DNA from: Geobacteraceae bacterium
GTDB lineage: Bacteria > Desulfobacterota > Desulfuromonadia > Geobacterales > Pseudopelobacteraceae
Direction of reading: 5' to 3'
DNA: 64,000 bases
Assembly: GCA_013336525.1 (NCBI GenBank)
Contig: JAAXTM010000002.1
Span: 1-64,000, forward strand
Part shown: positions 34,826 to 43,437 of the stretch, in pieces
How the letters are laid out: the number at the start of each line of letters is the position of its first letter
Position numbering within the stretch: the first letter of the stretch is position 1
Notes under the pieces: generated by a model
Database searches by the model: none
What the model saw: the letters and a program-made list of their open reading frames with translations, nothing else
Told to the model about the DNA's origin: nothing
Made by a program: the position numbers and the translations under genes

Positions 34826-36874
34826 CTAGTTTGGTGTCATCTTCAGGCCGCGTTCCGGTCTGGAGAAGTTGTGGCACAAGGAGCAGTCGTAGCCTTTTGC
34901 GATATGCGAATGAATTCTGGTGTAGTCGCCAGGTGTTTTCGCACGATGGCACTGTGCACAAACAGTTGTTGTTGGTCCCTTGAGGGCATAGCCCATAGTC
35001 TTGAGATTCATCCGGGTAGTGCTTTCATGGCAGTCAGCGCAGGTCAGTACGTTGCCAACTGCTGTTGGAACCTGATGGTTCAGCAGCTGAAGCTCGTCAG
35101 TAGTAATTGTTGTGTAACCTCCGCTGATACCCATGTAAGCCATACCGTCAAGAACGGCCTGGTTGTAGTTACCGGTGGCAAAGAAGGTAGCGGTGGAGAG
35201 ATCGACGATCTTGCCGCCGGCCAACGCTTGTGTAGCAGTCTTGTACTTGAACGGAAACAGCTTCGTGCCGACTGCGTCGGTGATCGCACCCACCGGACGG
35301 GAAATCTTGTATGCGCCGGTGGTTGGGTCGATAACTGCTGCGTCAAAGGAGTTGTTACCCCAGCTGGTGCCGTTCCAGAAAGCATATTTTGGCATCTGAT
35401 CATTTGCTTTGGTAGGCAGCGGCTCATAGCGGTTTAGAGTGGCATTCCACTCGTTGTGCTGCCAGTCGCGGTGCATTTCAGTAGCCTCTGTTGCTGCGGT
35501 GTCATTGGCATTCTTGGCGTATGTTTTGATGTGACAGGTCTGGCATGCAACGCGGGTGACGTGCGTGTTGACAGCCGAAGTGGAATGACCGCTGGTGATT
35601 GAGCTCTTGGTTGTGTGGCAGGTGCTTGTGGAGCAGCTCAGCTGTACTGTGCTGTCCTGGGGACGTATATCAGTACCGCGGCCGGCTACCCGGTGAGCGG
35701 TGAACGTATGGCAGCCCTGGCACTGGATGTTGCCGCCGGAGCCCATGGCCATATGTGTGTCATACAGTACGTCGCTGGTAGTACCGGAAGCCAGGGCGAT
35801 ATCGCCGCGCTTGACTGCGTCGCCGCCGCCTGCTTTAGCATGGCATCCGAGGCAGTTCTTGCGAATCGGTTTGATGTTGGCTTTCTGTGCAACCAGGTTC
35901 ATGTTAAGGCCAACAGCAGGCTCAAAGAGGCCGGTTGTAGCGTTGCGAACACGGCTGTAAGGGGCGTTGACGGTGTCGTTGTGGCAGATAAGGCAGTCAA
36001 TGCTGGCAAGCTGTGCAGCAGAAGGGCTGGCAGTAGCAACAGGCTTGGCACCGGTACCGACATGGCAGGCGCCACATGGGCCCCAATTGCCTTGAATGTT
36101 GATGCAGTATGCGTTAAGTGCACTGGAGCCGTCTGTGGCGTCCATCTTGCCCTGAGTGGCCGGACCGGTTGTCATTTCTGCTGCAGAACCTTTCCACTGG
36201 TAGTGAACGGACTGGTACATGGCCTGAGCCTGGCTGGTATGGCATGAGATACAGATGTCATAGCCGGTCCAGGTGATAGCAGCGTGACCGGTCACAGCAG
36301 TGATAGTATAAAGGCCGGTTTTGACCGCTTCACTGTTTCCTGCAGTATCCCTTGAGAAATACTTCAGGGTTGTGGTAGCGGCGATGTTAATCGGAGCGCT
36401 ATAGACAGTGGAAGAAGTGGTTGGTGTCGTACCGTTGGTAGTGTAATAGGTGGTGCCTGCTTCGTTACGGGTCAGGGTTACGTTCTGAGCCGAGGTGTAC
36501 GTTCCGGCAGCTGGTGATGCGGTGGTGACCGGCGGAGTTGTGTCGCTGCCGGCGTTAATAGTGTACAGACCGGTTTTAACAGCTTCGCTGTTACCGGCGG
36601 TATCGCGGGAGAAATACTTCAAAGTTGTTGTTGTGGCGATGCTGATCGGTGCGCTGTACACGGTTGACGATGTCGTCGGGGTGGAACCGTTGGTGGTGTA
36701 ATACGTGGTGGCCGGCTCATTGGCGGTCAAGGTTACGCTCTGTGCCGAGGTGTACGTCCCGGCAGCAGGTGTTGCGGTGGTGACCGGTTTTTGTTTGTCG
36801 GCAGCAAATGAAATGCTGCTTAAGGCCAGGATGATCAAACAGATACTGCATAATACTGATACAATTTTTTTCAT
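34826..36874 (-). CDS. Decaheme c-type cytochrome with two chitobiase-like domains
   Basis: 682 aa. Signal peptide 1-24. Two ~85-residue domains (TATPAAGTYTSAQ...TTYYTTNG...TLKYFSRDTAGN) of the CHB_HEX_C-like type, near-identical to each other. The cytochrome region (~200-682) has nine CxxCH sites (CISCH, CGACH, CLICH, CLGCH, CQGCH, CQTCH, CADCH, CAQCH, CSLCH) plus one C-x4-CH (CSTSTCH), ten hemes in all. Periplasmic or surface electron transfer. Close paralogue of cytochrome 2; transcribed from a sigma-54-type promoter. Confidence 0.9.
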   Translation of the reverse strand: MKKIVSVLCSICLIILALSSISFAADKQKPVTTATPAAGTYTSAQSVTLTANEPATTYYTTNGSTPTTSSTVYSAPISIATTTTLKYFSRDTAGNSEAVKTGLYTINAGSDTTPPVTTASPAAGTYTSAQNVTLTRNEAGTTYYTTNGTTPTTSSTVYSAPINIAATTTLKYFSRDTAGNSEAVKTGLYTITAVTGHAAITWTGYDICISCHTSQAQAMYQSVHYQWKGSAAEMTTGPATQGKMDATDGSSALNAYCINIQGNWGPCGACHVGTGAKPVATASPSAAQLASIDCLICHNDTVNAPYSRVRNATTGLFEPAVGLNMNLVAQKANIKPIRKNCLGCHAKAGGGDAVKRGDIALASGTTSDVLYDTHMAMGSGGNIQCQGCHTFTAHRVAGRGTDIRPQDSTVQLSCSTSTCHTTKSSITSGHSTSAVNTHVTRVACQTCHIKTYAKNANDTAATEATEMHRDWQHNEWNATLNRYEPLPTKANDQMPKYAFWNGTSWGNNSFDAAVIDPTTGAYKISRPVGAITDAVGTKLFPFKYKTATQALAGGKIVDLSTATFFATGNYNQAVLDGMAYMGISGGYTTITTDELQLLNHQVPTAVGNVLTCADCHESTTRMNLKTMGYALKGPTTTVCAQCHRAKTPGDYTRIHSHIAKGYDCSLCHNFSRPERGLKMTPN

Positions 36875-37012
36875 GCGGTTATTCCTCCAAATTCAAAGGT
36901 TAGTGGTACTTGCAAACTGCTTTGCCTTGTAACGACAATTTAACTTCTGATCTGCGCGCCTCTGTGAGATTAGCTTCCTCCCTGGAGTTTGGAGTATAAA
37001 TAATTCAAGTGT
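36875..37012 (-). promoter_or_regulatory. Conserved 5' leader of cytochrome 1
   Basis: About 138 nt between the predicted sigma-54 start and the ATG. It aligns along its length with the leader of cytochrome 2. It contains a hairpin GCAAAGCAGTTTGC (36912-36925, minus strand), flanking arms that can pair (36941-36944 with 36899-36902), and a 6-nt palindrome GCGCGC. No known riboswitch consensus was matched. Confidence 0.45.
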
Positions 37013-37022
37013 CTCTGTTGTT

Positions 37023-37038
37023 AGCAGAAAACATTCCA
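37023..37038 (-). promoter_or_regulatory. Sigma-54 (-24/-12) promoter of cytochrome 1
   Basis: The minus strand reads TGGAATGTTTTCTGCT: GG and GC exactly 10 nt apart, TGC at -12. The same element with TGGAACGATTTCTGCT precedes cytochrome 2 at the same distance from its ATG. Confidence 0.65.
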
Positions 37039-37168
37039 CTTTTATAATACAAGCATAACAAATTATCATAACCATTGCTGAACAGGTACTTACAATCCCA
37101 ACTTTAGCAGCATATAATGTTTACTAATTCAGTAGACGACTATTAATTAAAATACCGAGCTGTTCAGT

Positions 37169-37247
37169 GGGTGATATGCCCCAAAAATGACAACAGCTGA
37201 GGCATTTAACCCTGATCGTTGATGGGTATTTCTGGGGTGTATCACCC
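37169..37247 (-). promoter_or_regulatory. Enhancer-like inverted repeats upstream of cytochrome 1
   Basis: GGGTGATATGCCC (37169-37181) and a perfect GGGTG-TAT-CACCC (37235-37247), lying 130 and 196 nt upstream of the -24 element, a usual distance for sigma-54 activator sites. The gap 36913-37378 holds only these control elements. Confidence 0.5.
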
Positions 37248-37378
37248 ATAACCATAAAAACAGGCACTGGACATGAAAACTGCGTTCCAGTAAGCACTGG
37301 CACTGCAGTACATGGGGCAAAACCGCTGTTTGTTGCGATATCACTCCACACAACGCAAAGCCATCAAAAGACTGGCAA

Positions 37379-37912
37379 CTACTCTGTGGGCGCTGTTTTC
37401 AGCGCCCTGTTTTTTTCCAGCAGATATCCGTGCAACTCCTCAACGCTCTTGGCAGCGGCGAGTGTTTTCAGAAACTCCTGCCGATCAATGACATTCAGCT
37501 TTTTGTACAGGGCCGCTTCGATGCTGCCGCCGATATGGATGGTTCTGTGGAATGCTTCCGGCGGAACTTCTCCCCTCTCCCCCACGATGTAGAAAAACTT
37601 GAGATACGGATAGAGGCGTATCGCTTCGGGCAGAACTGTCTGCAGTGCTGTCAAGGGGACATTTTTCCCGATCCATACGGCGCAGTTGGTCTGTTCATCG
37701 ACTATCCTGATATTTGCCGGCGGGATAACCGTTTTGATTCCTTTTGCCTCAAGGAGGGTGACCAGTTCCTTGAGCTCCTTGCTCTTGCCGACGTCGGCGA
37801 TTTCAACGGTGACGGTTGCTGGCAGTTCTGCAGCATAAACCATTGTGGTGCTGAAAACTGTCAGGAGAAATAAAACGGCAAAGATGAGGCGTGATGCTGA
37901 AAAGCTGGTCAT
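37379..37912 (-). CDS. Small secreted protein, cytochrome-module partner B
   Basis: 177 aa. Signal peptide ~1-27 (MVYAAE). Paralogue of the protein at 33944-34453, with shared VEIADVGKS, LEAKGIKTVI, WIGKNVPL and RGEVPPE...TIHIGGS. Located downstream of cytochrome 2 after a terminator. A GGGCGCTG/CAGCGCCC hairpin overlaps its 3' end. Family not recognised; a role with the cytochrome is inferred from duplicated linkage. Confidence 0.75.
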   Translation of the reverse strand: MTSFSASRLIFAVLFLLTVFSTTMVYAAELPATVTVEIADVGKSKELKELVTLLEAKGIKTVIPPANIRIVDEQTNCAVWIGKNVPLTALQTVLPEAIRLYPYLKFFYIVGERGEVPPEAFHRTIHIGGSIEAALYKKLNVIDRQEFLKTLAAAKSVEELHGYLLEKNRALKTAPTE

Positions 37913-37930
37913 GACTTACCTCCGGAATCT

Positions 37931-37959
37931 AAAAAAGGGGCCGGCGAAATGCCGGCCCC
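37931..37959 (-). terminator. Intrinsic terminator after decaheme cytochrome 2
   Basis: Stem GGGGCCGGC/GCCGGCCCC with a 5-nt loop and a run of six T on the minus strand, 26 nt past the stop. The small secreted gene beyond it starts 19 nt later, so its expression would depend on read-through or its own start site. Confidence 0.9.
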
Positions 37960-37984
37960 CGGTGCTGCGTTACTGCAATGATGC

Positions 37985-40111
37985 TTACTTGGTCATCTTC
38001 AGACCGCGCTCAGGGCGGGAGAAGTTGTGGCAGAGTGAGCAGTCATATCCTTCGCTGTCAACGTGCTTGCTGTGTACTGATGTGTAGCTCGGTACGCTTT
38101 CGCTGCCGTGGCAGTCGTTGCACAGGTCGCTGGTTGGCTTCTTCAGGCCGTAGCCGAAGTTGGTGATCAGCTTCATCTTGGTTGCTGTGGTGTTCGGGTG
38201 GCAGGCTGAACAGGACAGAGCGTTGCCGGATGCAGGTGGTATCTGGTGGTTGAGTACCTGATACTCGTCGGTTGTTACTGTCTGCCACGCATCGCCGGTG
38301 CGGCCCATGTTGGCGAGACCGGTGTTTACTGCTGTTACATAGTTGCCATCTGCAAAGAAGCTGCGGGTGGAGAGGCCGATCAGTTTGCCGGTGGTTGTGT
38401 CAAGCGGCTGCTGAGCGGTTTTGTACTTGAATGGGTAAAGCTTGGTGCCGGCCGGGTCAGTTATAGCGCCGTTCGGCCGGGAGATCTTGTAAAAGCCGGT
38501 TGTCGGGTCGATTACAGCAGCATCATTGAGGTTGTTGCCCCAGCTGGTGCCGTTCCAGAATGCATATTTAGGTACGAGGTTGCTGCCCTTGGTAGGAAGC
38601 GGCTCGTAGCGAAGCAGGGTTGCATTCCACTCGTTATGTTCCCAGGTACGGTTTGTTTCGGTTGCTTCTGTGGCGGTTGTGTCGTTGGCATCTTTTGCGT
38701 AAATCGGCAGGTGGCAGGTCTGGCAGGCCACGCGTGCTGTGTGCTTCTGGATACCGGATGTTGCATGGCCGGTGCTTACGCCGGTTTTTGTTGGGTGACA
38801 GGTTGTTGTAGCGCAGGTTACTGCTACTGTGGAGTCTTGCGGACGGAGGTCGGAACCGCGGCCGGCTACTTTGTGGTTGGTGAATTTGTGGCAGTTCTGG
38901 CAAGTCATGTTACCACGGCTGGTTGCCATGTGTACGTCATAGAGGCTGTCAGCGGTTGTGCCGGATGCTAGGGCGATGTCGCCGCGTTTTACTGCGTCGC
39001 CGCCGCCAGCTTTGGCGTGGCAGCCGAGGCAGGTGTTACGAACTGGTTTGATGACGGTGCGAACGACGTTGTTCATGTCGATGCCGACGTTTGGCTCGAA
39101 GAGGCCGGTTGTGGCATTACGTGTACGGGCATATGGTGTTGCGATGGTGCCGTTTTTGTGGCACATGAGGCAGTCGATTTCGGCAAGCTGTGCGTCAGAC
39201 GGTGTGGTTGTTGCGACAGGCTTGTTACCGGTTCCTGCGTGGCAGGCGCCGCAGGCTTTCCAGCCGTCAAGGATGTTGATGCAGTATGCGTTAAGTGCGC
39301 TGGAGCCGTCGAGGGAGTCCATCTTGCCCTGTTTTGCAGCTGGGCCGGTGGTCATTTTTGCGCCGGATGCCATCCACTGATAGTGAACGCCCTGGTACAT
39401 GTCGGTTGAGGAGGTGCGGTGGCAGGCGAGGCATGTGCCGTAGCCGGTCCAGGTCAGGCTGGTGTTGGCAGCATCGTGGGTTTTAGGACCGCTGATGGTG
39501 TACACGCCGGTTTTTACGGCTTCGCTAACGCCAGCGGTGGTACGGGAGAAATACTTCAGGGTTGTGGTTGTTGCAACTGGAATCGCTGCTGAGTAAGTTT
39601 TTGTTGTTCCGGCCACTGGGTAAACCGGTGTGGTGCCGTCAGTGGTGTAATAGATTGGAGCTGCTGGCACACTTGTCAGCGTTACGTTCTGTGCGGCAGT
39701 GTAAGTACCTGCAGCAGGAGTTGCTGTGGTAACTGATGCTGCTGACCCAACAGTAAAGTTTATTGTAGCGGTGCCGGTATCAGAGGAACTGGCAACAGCA
39801 ACCTTGTCTGACCAAGTGCCGGCTGGTGCGCTGCTGGACAGGGTGTAGCTGTAGGTGTATGTGCCGGTGCTGACTTTGGTCATGCTTACAGCATTTACCT
39901 TAGTGGAACCGGATGGGTCTTTGATGGTGATTTTAGGAGAACTGGATGGGCTCGAAAGTGAGCCGCTTCTTTTAAGCAGTGCAGTGGTCTTTACAACATT
40001 ACCGGCGGAATAGGTGGCCTTGTCGGTGGTGACGGTGACCGTGTAGGTAGATGCATACGCAAATACCGGCAAGAGCATACAGATCAGTAATAAGGTAACA
40101 ATTTTTTTCAT
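37985..40111 (-). CDS. Decaheme c-type cytochrome with Ig-like and chitobiase-like domains
   Basis: 708 aa. Signal peptide 1-20. An Ig/macroglobulin-like domain (~22-125), then one chitobiase-like domain, then a cytochrome region homologous to cytochrome 1 with nine CxxCH (CLACH, CGACH, CLMCH, CLGCH, CQNCH, CQTCH, CSACH, CNDCH, CSLCH) and one C-x4-CH (CATTTCH). Both end CSLCHNFSRPERGLKMT. Periplasmic or surface electron carrier. The N-terminal domain swap between paralogues suggests different anchoring or partners. Confidence 0.9.
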   Translation of the reverse strand: MKKIVTLLLICMLLPVFAYASTYTVTVTTDKATYSAGNVVKTTALLKRSGSLSSPSSSPKITIKDPSGSTKVNAVSMTKVSTGTYTYSYTLSSSAPAGTWSDKVAVASSSDTGTATINFTVGSAASVTTATPAAGTYTAAQNVTLTSVPAAPIYYTTDGTTPVYPVAGTTKTYSAAIPVATTTTLKYFSRTTAGVSEAVKTGVYTISGPKTHDAANTSLTWTGYGTCLACHRTSSTDMYQGVHYQWMASGAKMTTGPAAKQGKMDSLDGSSALNAYCINILDGWKACGACHAGTGNKPVATTTPSDAQLAEIDCLMCHKNGTIATPYARTRNATTGLFEPNVGIDMNNVVRTVIKPVRNTCLGCHAKAGGGDAVKRGDIALASGTTADSLYDVHMATSRGNMTCQNCHKFTNHKVAGRGSDLRPQDSTVAVTCATTTCHPTKTGVSTGHATSGIQKHTARVACQTCHLPIYAKDANDTTATEATETNRTWEHNEWNATLLRYEPLPTKGSNLVPKYAFWNGTSWGNNLNDAAVIDPTTGFYKISRPNGAITDPAGTKLYPFKYKTAQQPLDTTTGKLIGLSTRSFFADGNYVTAVNTGLANMGRTGDAWQTVTTDEYQVLNHQIPPASGNALSCSACHPNTTATKMKLITNFGYGLKKPTSDLCNDCHGSESVPSYTSVHSKHVDSEGYDCSLCHNFSRPERGLKMTK

Positions 40112-40248
40112 TCAGTAATCCTCCAGGATTCATGGGTAAGTTGTACTTGCAAACAGCTTTGCTTTGTTACGACTCTTTACCTGTTGAAACTGTGCACCTC
40201 TTTGAGATAGGTATTCCTCCTTAGTATCTGGGTATAAATAATCAAGTT
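40112..40248 (-). promoter_or_regulatory. Conserved 5' leader of cytochrome 2
   Basis: 137 nt, the same length as the cytochrome 1 leader. Hairpin GCAAAGCTGTTTGC at 40149-40162; arms GGTAA (40177-40181) and TTACC (40135-40139) can form a 5-bp outer stem 24 nt before the ATG; palindrome GTGCAC replaces GCGCGC. Confidence 0.45.
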
Positions 40249-40258
40249 CTTTGTTATC

Positions 40259-40274
40259 AGCAGAAATCGTTCCA
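40259..40274 (-). promoter_or_regulatory. Sigma-54 (-24/-12) promoter of cytochrome 2
   Basis: The minus strand reads TGGAACGATTTCTGCT, close to TGGCACG-N4-TTGC with exact GG-N10-GC spacing. A TTGTTAT...ATAACAA inverted repeat lies just upstream. Confidence 0.68.
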
Positions 40275-40404
40275 CTTTTGTTATATCAACATAACAAATA
40301 TTCATAACTGTTATAGTACAGCTATTTATAGACCAAACTTTAGCAGTGCATAATGTTTATCAATCTAGTCGAGGACCATTAATTAAAATATTGGGGCATC
40401 ATTT

Positions 40405-40447
40405 GGGTCATATAACCCATGCCATAACATTTTCTGAGGTATATACC
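40405..40447 (-). promoter_or_regulatory. Enhancer-like inverted repeats upstream of cytochrome 2
   Basis: GGGT-CATATA-ACCC (40405-40418), exactly 130 nt upstream of the -24 element as in the other copy, plus GGTATATACC (40438-40447). A further GGGTATACTCCC at 40472-40483 may instead belong to the divergent phnA promoter. The gap 40112-40571 holds no gene. Confidence 0.5.
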
Positions 40448-40571
40448 CCTGCAAGGTATGGGGCGTTTTTAGGGTATACTCCCTAGATAAAAAAATAACT
40501 GCCAGATGCGTAAAAACTGCGTGCCGACCGGCGCAGACACTGTTACAATCACAATAAAAAAGGATCAACTC

Positions 40572-40910
40572 ATGACCAACTTGCCAAAATGTCCAACATG
40601 CAGTTCAGAATATACCTATGAAGACGGAGACATGTTCGTCTGCCCGGAATGCGCCTTTGAGTGGCCAATAGCTGCTGCTGAGAACGCAGCAACCGACATT
40701 ATCGTACGCGATGCTTTCGGCAATGAACTTAAGGCCGGTGATTCGATAACCGTCATCAAGGATCTGAAGATCAAGGGCTCGTCGTCGGTTGTCAAAACCG
40801 GCGTCAAGATCAAGATCATCCGTCTCGTTGCAGGAGATCACGATATCGACTGCAAAATAGATGGCGTCGGCGCAATGCAGTTGAAATCGGAATTCGTCAA
40901 GAAAGCATGA
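40572..40910 (+). CDS. phnA: PhnA/YjdM zinc-ribbon protein
   Basis: 112 aa. The N-terminal zinc ribbon [21 protein letters not shown] is followed by the conserved PhnA domain ([23 protein letters not shown]). Named after the phosphonate operon, but its function is not settled. ATG at 40572. No phn genes are nearby. The dtd gene follows after 13 nt. Confidence 0.9.
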   Translation: MTNLPKCPTCSSEYTYEDGDMFVCPECAFEWPIAAAENAATDIIVRDAFGNELKAGDSITVIKDLKIKGSSSVVKTGVKIKIIRLVAGDHDIDCKIDGVGAMQLKSEFVKKA

Positions 40911-40923
40911 AAGGAAATATATC

Positions 40924-41367
40924 GTGAAAGCGGTTATTCAGCGTGTCACCTCCGCCTCGGTTTCTGTCGAGGGGAAAACAGTCGGCCAGATCGGGCAAGG
41001 AATATTGATTCTGCTTGGTGTGGAAAAAGGGGATGCCGAACCCCAGGCCAACTGGCTGGCTGACAAGATCTGCAGCCTGCGTTTTTTCTCAGATAACGAT
41101 GGCAAGATGAACCTTTCGGTTCAGGATATCGGCGGCAGCCTGCTGGTGGTTTCCCAATTCACCCTGGCAGGCAACTGCGCCAAAGGGAAGCGCCCCTCAT
41201 TTGATACCGCAGCACCGGCAGACGAAGGAAAGCGCTTGTACGAATATTTTGTAACTGCTGCCGGGCGGACCGGCATACCGGTTGAAACGGGAATTTTTCA
41301 GGCAGACATGCAGGTGTCGCTGGTCAATGACGGGCCGGTGACGTTTATTCTGGAGAGACAACCATGA
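40924..41367 (+). CDS. dtd: D-aminoacyl-tRNA deacylase
   Basis: 147 aa. Hydrolyses D-amino acids wrongly attached to tRNA. Family hallmarks: [17 protein letters not shown] at the start, SQFTL (here SQFTLAGNC) and the C-terminal NDGPVTF equivalent of the cross-subunit Gly-Pro motif. Cytoplasmic homodimer in the family. Overlaps mqnD by 4 nt (ATGA). Confidence 0.95.
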   Translation: MKAVIQRVTSASVSVEGKTVGQIGQGILILLGVEKGDAEPQANWLADKICSLRFFSDNDGKMNLSVQDIGGSLLVVSQFTLAGNCAKGKRPSFDTAAPADEGKRLYEYFVTAAGRTGIPVETGIFQADMQVSLVNDGPVTFILERQP

Positions 41368-42197
41368 TCAAAGAACTTACCCTCGGCTTTTCCCCCTGCC
41401 CCAACGACACCTTCATGTTCTACCCGCTTGTGCACGGCCTGGTCGACACAGGCGGTCTTTCATACCGGGAACGGCTGGAAGATGTCGAAACTCTCAACCA
41501 ACTGGCGCTCAAAGGAGAACTGGACATCAGCAAGGTTTCCTATCACGCTCTCGGACATATTCGTGACCGGTATGCGCTGCTCCGCTCCGGCAGTGCCCTT
41601 GGGCGCGGCTGCGGGCCGCTGCTGGTGGCAAGTGGAGCGATAGATCCGGCAAACCTGCGCGGAAAGACCATTGCCGTGCCGGGTCGCTACACGACTGCCC
41701 TGCTGCTGTTGAGGCTGTTTGATCCGGAACTGGATAATTTTATCGTTATGCCCTTTAACGAAATAATGGATGCCGTATTGAGCGGCAACGTCGATGCCGG
41801 ACTCATCATTCACGAATCGCGCTTTACGTATCACGGCTTTGGACTCCACAAACTGGTTGATCTGGGGGAATGGTGGGAGGGAGAAACCGGTCTGCCGATT
41901 CCGCTTGGCGGAATTGTGGCGCGGCGTTCGCTTGGCGCGGAAAAAATCGCTGCGGTTGAACGCGCACTGCGCTGCGGGGTTGAATACGCGCAATCCCACC
42001 AGGGAGAAGCTGCCCGTTATATCGGTGAGCATGCCCAGGAGATGAGCCCGGAGGTTTGCGCTGCCCACATCGGCCTGTACGTCAACGACTTTTCCACCGA
42101 CCTGGGGGATGAAGGGATAGAAGCGATCACCTGCCTGCTGCAGCGGGCCGAAGCAGCCGGACTCATTCCGGCATCCGGGACTCAGCTCTTTGCCTGA
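41364..42197 (+). CDS. mqnD: 1,4-dihydroxy-6-naphthoate synthase
   Basis: 277 aa. Late step of the futalosine menaquinone pathway. The start [19 protein letters not shown] is diagnostic, followed by [11 protein letters not shown] and [12 protein letters not shown]. It has the periplasmic-binding-protein fold but no signal peptide, so it is cytoplasmic. Other mqn genes are not in the window. Ends before a hairpin shared with the convergent gene. Confidence 0.95.
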   Translation: MIKELTLGFSPCPNDTFMFYPLVHGLVDTGGLSYRERLEDVETLNQLALKGELDISKVSYHALGHIRDRYALLRSGSALGRGCGPLLVASGAIDPANLRGKTIAVPGRYTTALLLLRLFDPELDNFIVMPFNEIMDAVLSGNVDAGLIIHESRFTYHGFGLHKLVDLGEWWEGETGLPIPLGGIVARRSLGAEKIAAVERALRCGVEYAQSHQGEAARYIGEHAQEMSPEVCAAHIGLYVNDFSTDLGDEGIEAITCLLQRAEAAGLIPASGTQLFA

Positions 42198-42215
42198 AAG
42201 CAAGAGGAGTTATTG

Positions 42216-42243
42216 TCCGGCCGAGCACTTGCCGTCGGCCGGA
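42216..42243. terminator. Hairpin between convergent mqnD and zinc-ribbon gene
   Basis: Stem TCCGGCCGA/TCGGCCGGA with a 10-nt loop. No T-run on either side, so the efficiency as a terminator is uncertain. Confidence 0.5.
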
Positions 42244-42278
42244 AGCTTCCCCCCCAGACCGCATCACATCACAAGACA

Positions 42279-42557
42279 TCACACTGTTTTTACCCCCTGA
42301 GCACTCCGGCAGTATGAGCAGTCCGGTTCGTCCCACCTGAAAAATTCCCCGCAGTTCGAACATTTCCTGAACTGTCCCTCTACCTCACACAACGGCTTGG
42401 CAAAATGGATGTACAAAAGCAGTGGAAAAAACAGGGCGCAGAGCAGGCACCAGCCGACTACACTCCTCCCCCTGTTGGCGGCCATAATGCCGCCGGACAC
42501 ACCCGGTACAATAACAATCAGAAAAACTAAAAAGGCCGGTTTGATATACTCATACAT
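42279..42557 (-). CDS. Small membrane protein with C-terminal zinc ribbon
   Basis: 92 aa from the ATG at 42557 (CAGGGGGTG upstream); the long upstream open frame is spurious. Two hydrophobic segments separated by AANRGRSVVGW, then a C-terminal C-x2-C...C-x2-C zinc ribbon (CSNCGEFFRWDEPDCSYC). Function unknown. Convergent with mqnD. Confidence 0.7.
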   Translation of the reverse strand: MYEYIKPAFLVFLIVIVPGVSGGIMAANRGRSVVGWCLLCALFFPLLLYIHFAKPLCEVEGQFRKCSNCGEFFRWDEPDCSYCRSAQGVKTV

Positions 42558-42720
42558 TGCAGTCACCCCCTGACCATCATACTCCATCCAAGCATACCAG
42601 AGAGCTGTCCTGACACAAGCGGCGGGGCACATTTCGCCGCCGAAGCAGATGCAGTGCCGAATTTGACAGAGACAATCCGGCTGGTACACTTTACTCACCC
42701 TGAGCACAGGGGAGGAAATC

Positions 42721-43437
42721 ATGAATCTTCTCGAGTTGCACGATATCTTCTTTACGGTGTCCGGCCGGGAGGTGCTGTCGGGGCTGCAGCTCGCTGTCAA
42801 GGCCGGCGAGGTACACGCCCTGCTCGGAACCAACGGCACCGGCAAGAGTACCCTGGCATACCTGATCATGGGGTGTGGCGGTTACCGGCCGGTATCTGGA
42901 GGAATAATCTTTGCCGGAACCGTGCTTAATGATCTGAAAATCCACGAGCGGGCACGACTCGGCATCTGCATGGCATGGCAGGAACCGGCCAGGTTCGAAG
43001 GCTTGCGGGTGCGCGACTACCTGACGCTCGGAACAGCGGTTGAAGAGCCGGAGCTGGCTCTTTCCATGGTGGGACTGGAGCCGGCACGCTACCTCGACCG
43101 GATGGTAGACAGTGCCCTGAGCGGTGGAGAGCGCAAACGGATCGAACTGGCTTCGGTCCTGGCGCTACGGCCGAAACTTGCGATACTCGACGAACCGGAC
43201 TCAGGCATCGATATGCTTTCCACCAACGACATTCTCCGGGTCCTTGAACGTCTCAGGGGCGAAGGGAGTGCCGTACTCCTGATCACCCACCGGGACGAGA
43301 TCGCAGCAGCTGCCGATCACGCATCCCAGATCTGCGGCGGCAAAATCGTCTGCAGCGGAAGCCCGTCCTCTGTTGCCGCCGTTTTCAAGAGTAGAAAATG
43401 CATATCCTGTGACGGGGAGGTCTGCAGCGATGAATGA
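42721..43437 (+). CDS. sufC: SufC-like ABC ATPase of Fe-S assembly
   Basis: 238 aa. Walker A GTNGTGKST, signature LSGGERKR and Walker B LAILDEPDSGID; the last two are typical of SufC rather than of exporters. Cytoplasmic, drives scaffold rearrangement in Fe-S cluster assembly. Overlaps the SufB/D gene by 8 nt. No sufS, sufE or sufU is adjacent, so it resembles the minimal two-gene SufCB (SmsCB) type. Confidence 0.88.
   Translation: MNLLELHDIFFTVSGREVLSGLQLAVKAGEVHALLGTNGTGKSTLAYLIMGCGGYRPVSGGIIFAGTVLNDLKIHERARLGICMAWQEPARFEGLRVRDYLTLGTAVEEPELALSMVGLEPARYLDRMVDSALSGGERKRIELASVLALRPKLAILDEPDSGIDMLSTNDILRVLERLRGEGSAVLLITHRDEIAAAADHASQICGGKIVCSGSPSSVAAVFKSRKCISCDGEVCSDE

Noticed and set aside
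36875-37012. c-di-GMP/cGAMP (GEMM) riboswitch
   Set aside because: Some similar words (CACAGAGGC, GCAAAGC) but order and core GACGCAAAGCC are missing.
37124-37353. Small frames in the cytochrome 1 control region
   Set aside because: Overlap the predicted enhancer region and lack ribosome sites.
41460-42203. 247-codon frame opposite mqnD
   Set aside because: Shadow of mqnD; no start signals.
42558-42869. Upstream extension of the zinc-ribbon protein frame
   Set aside because: Overlaps sufC start on the other strand; a good start with a ribosome site exists at 42557.
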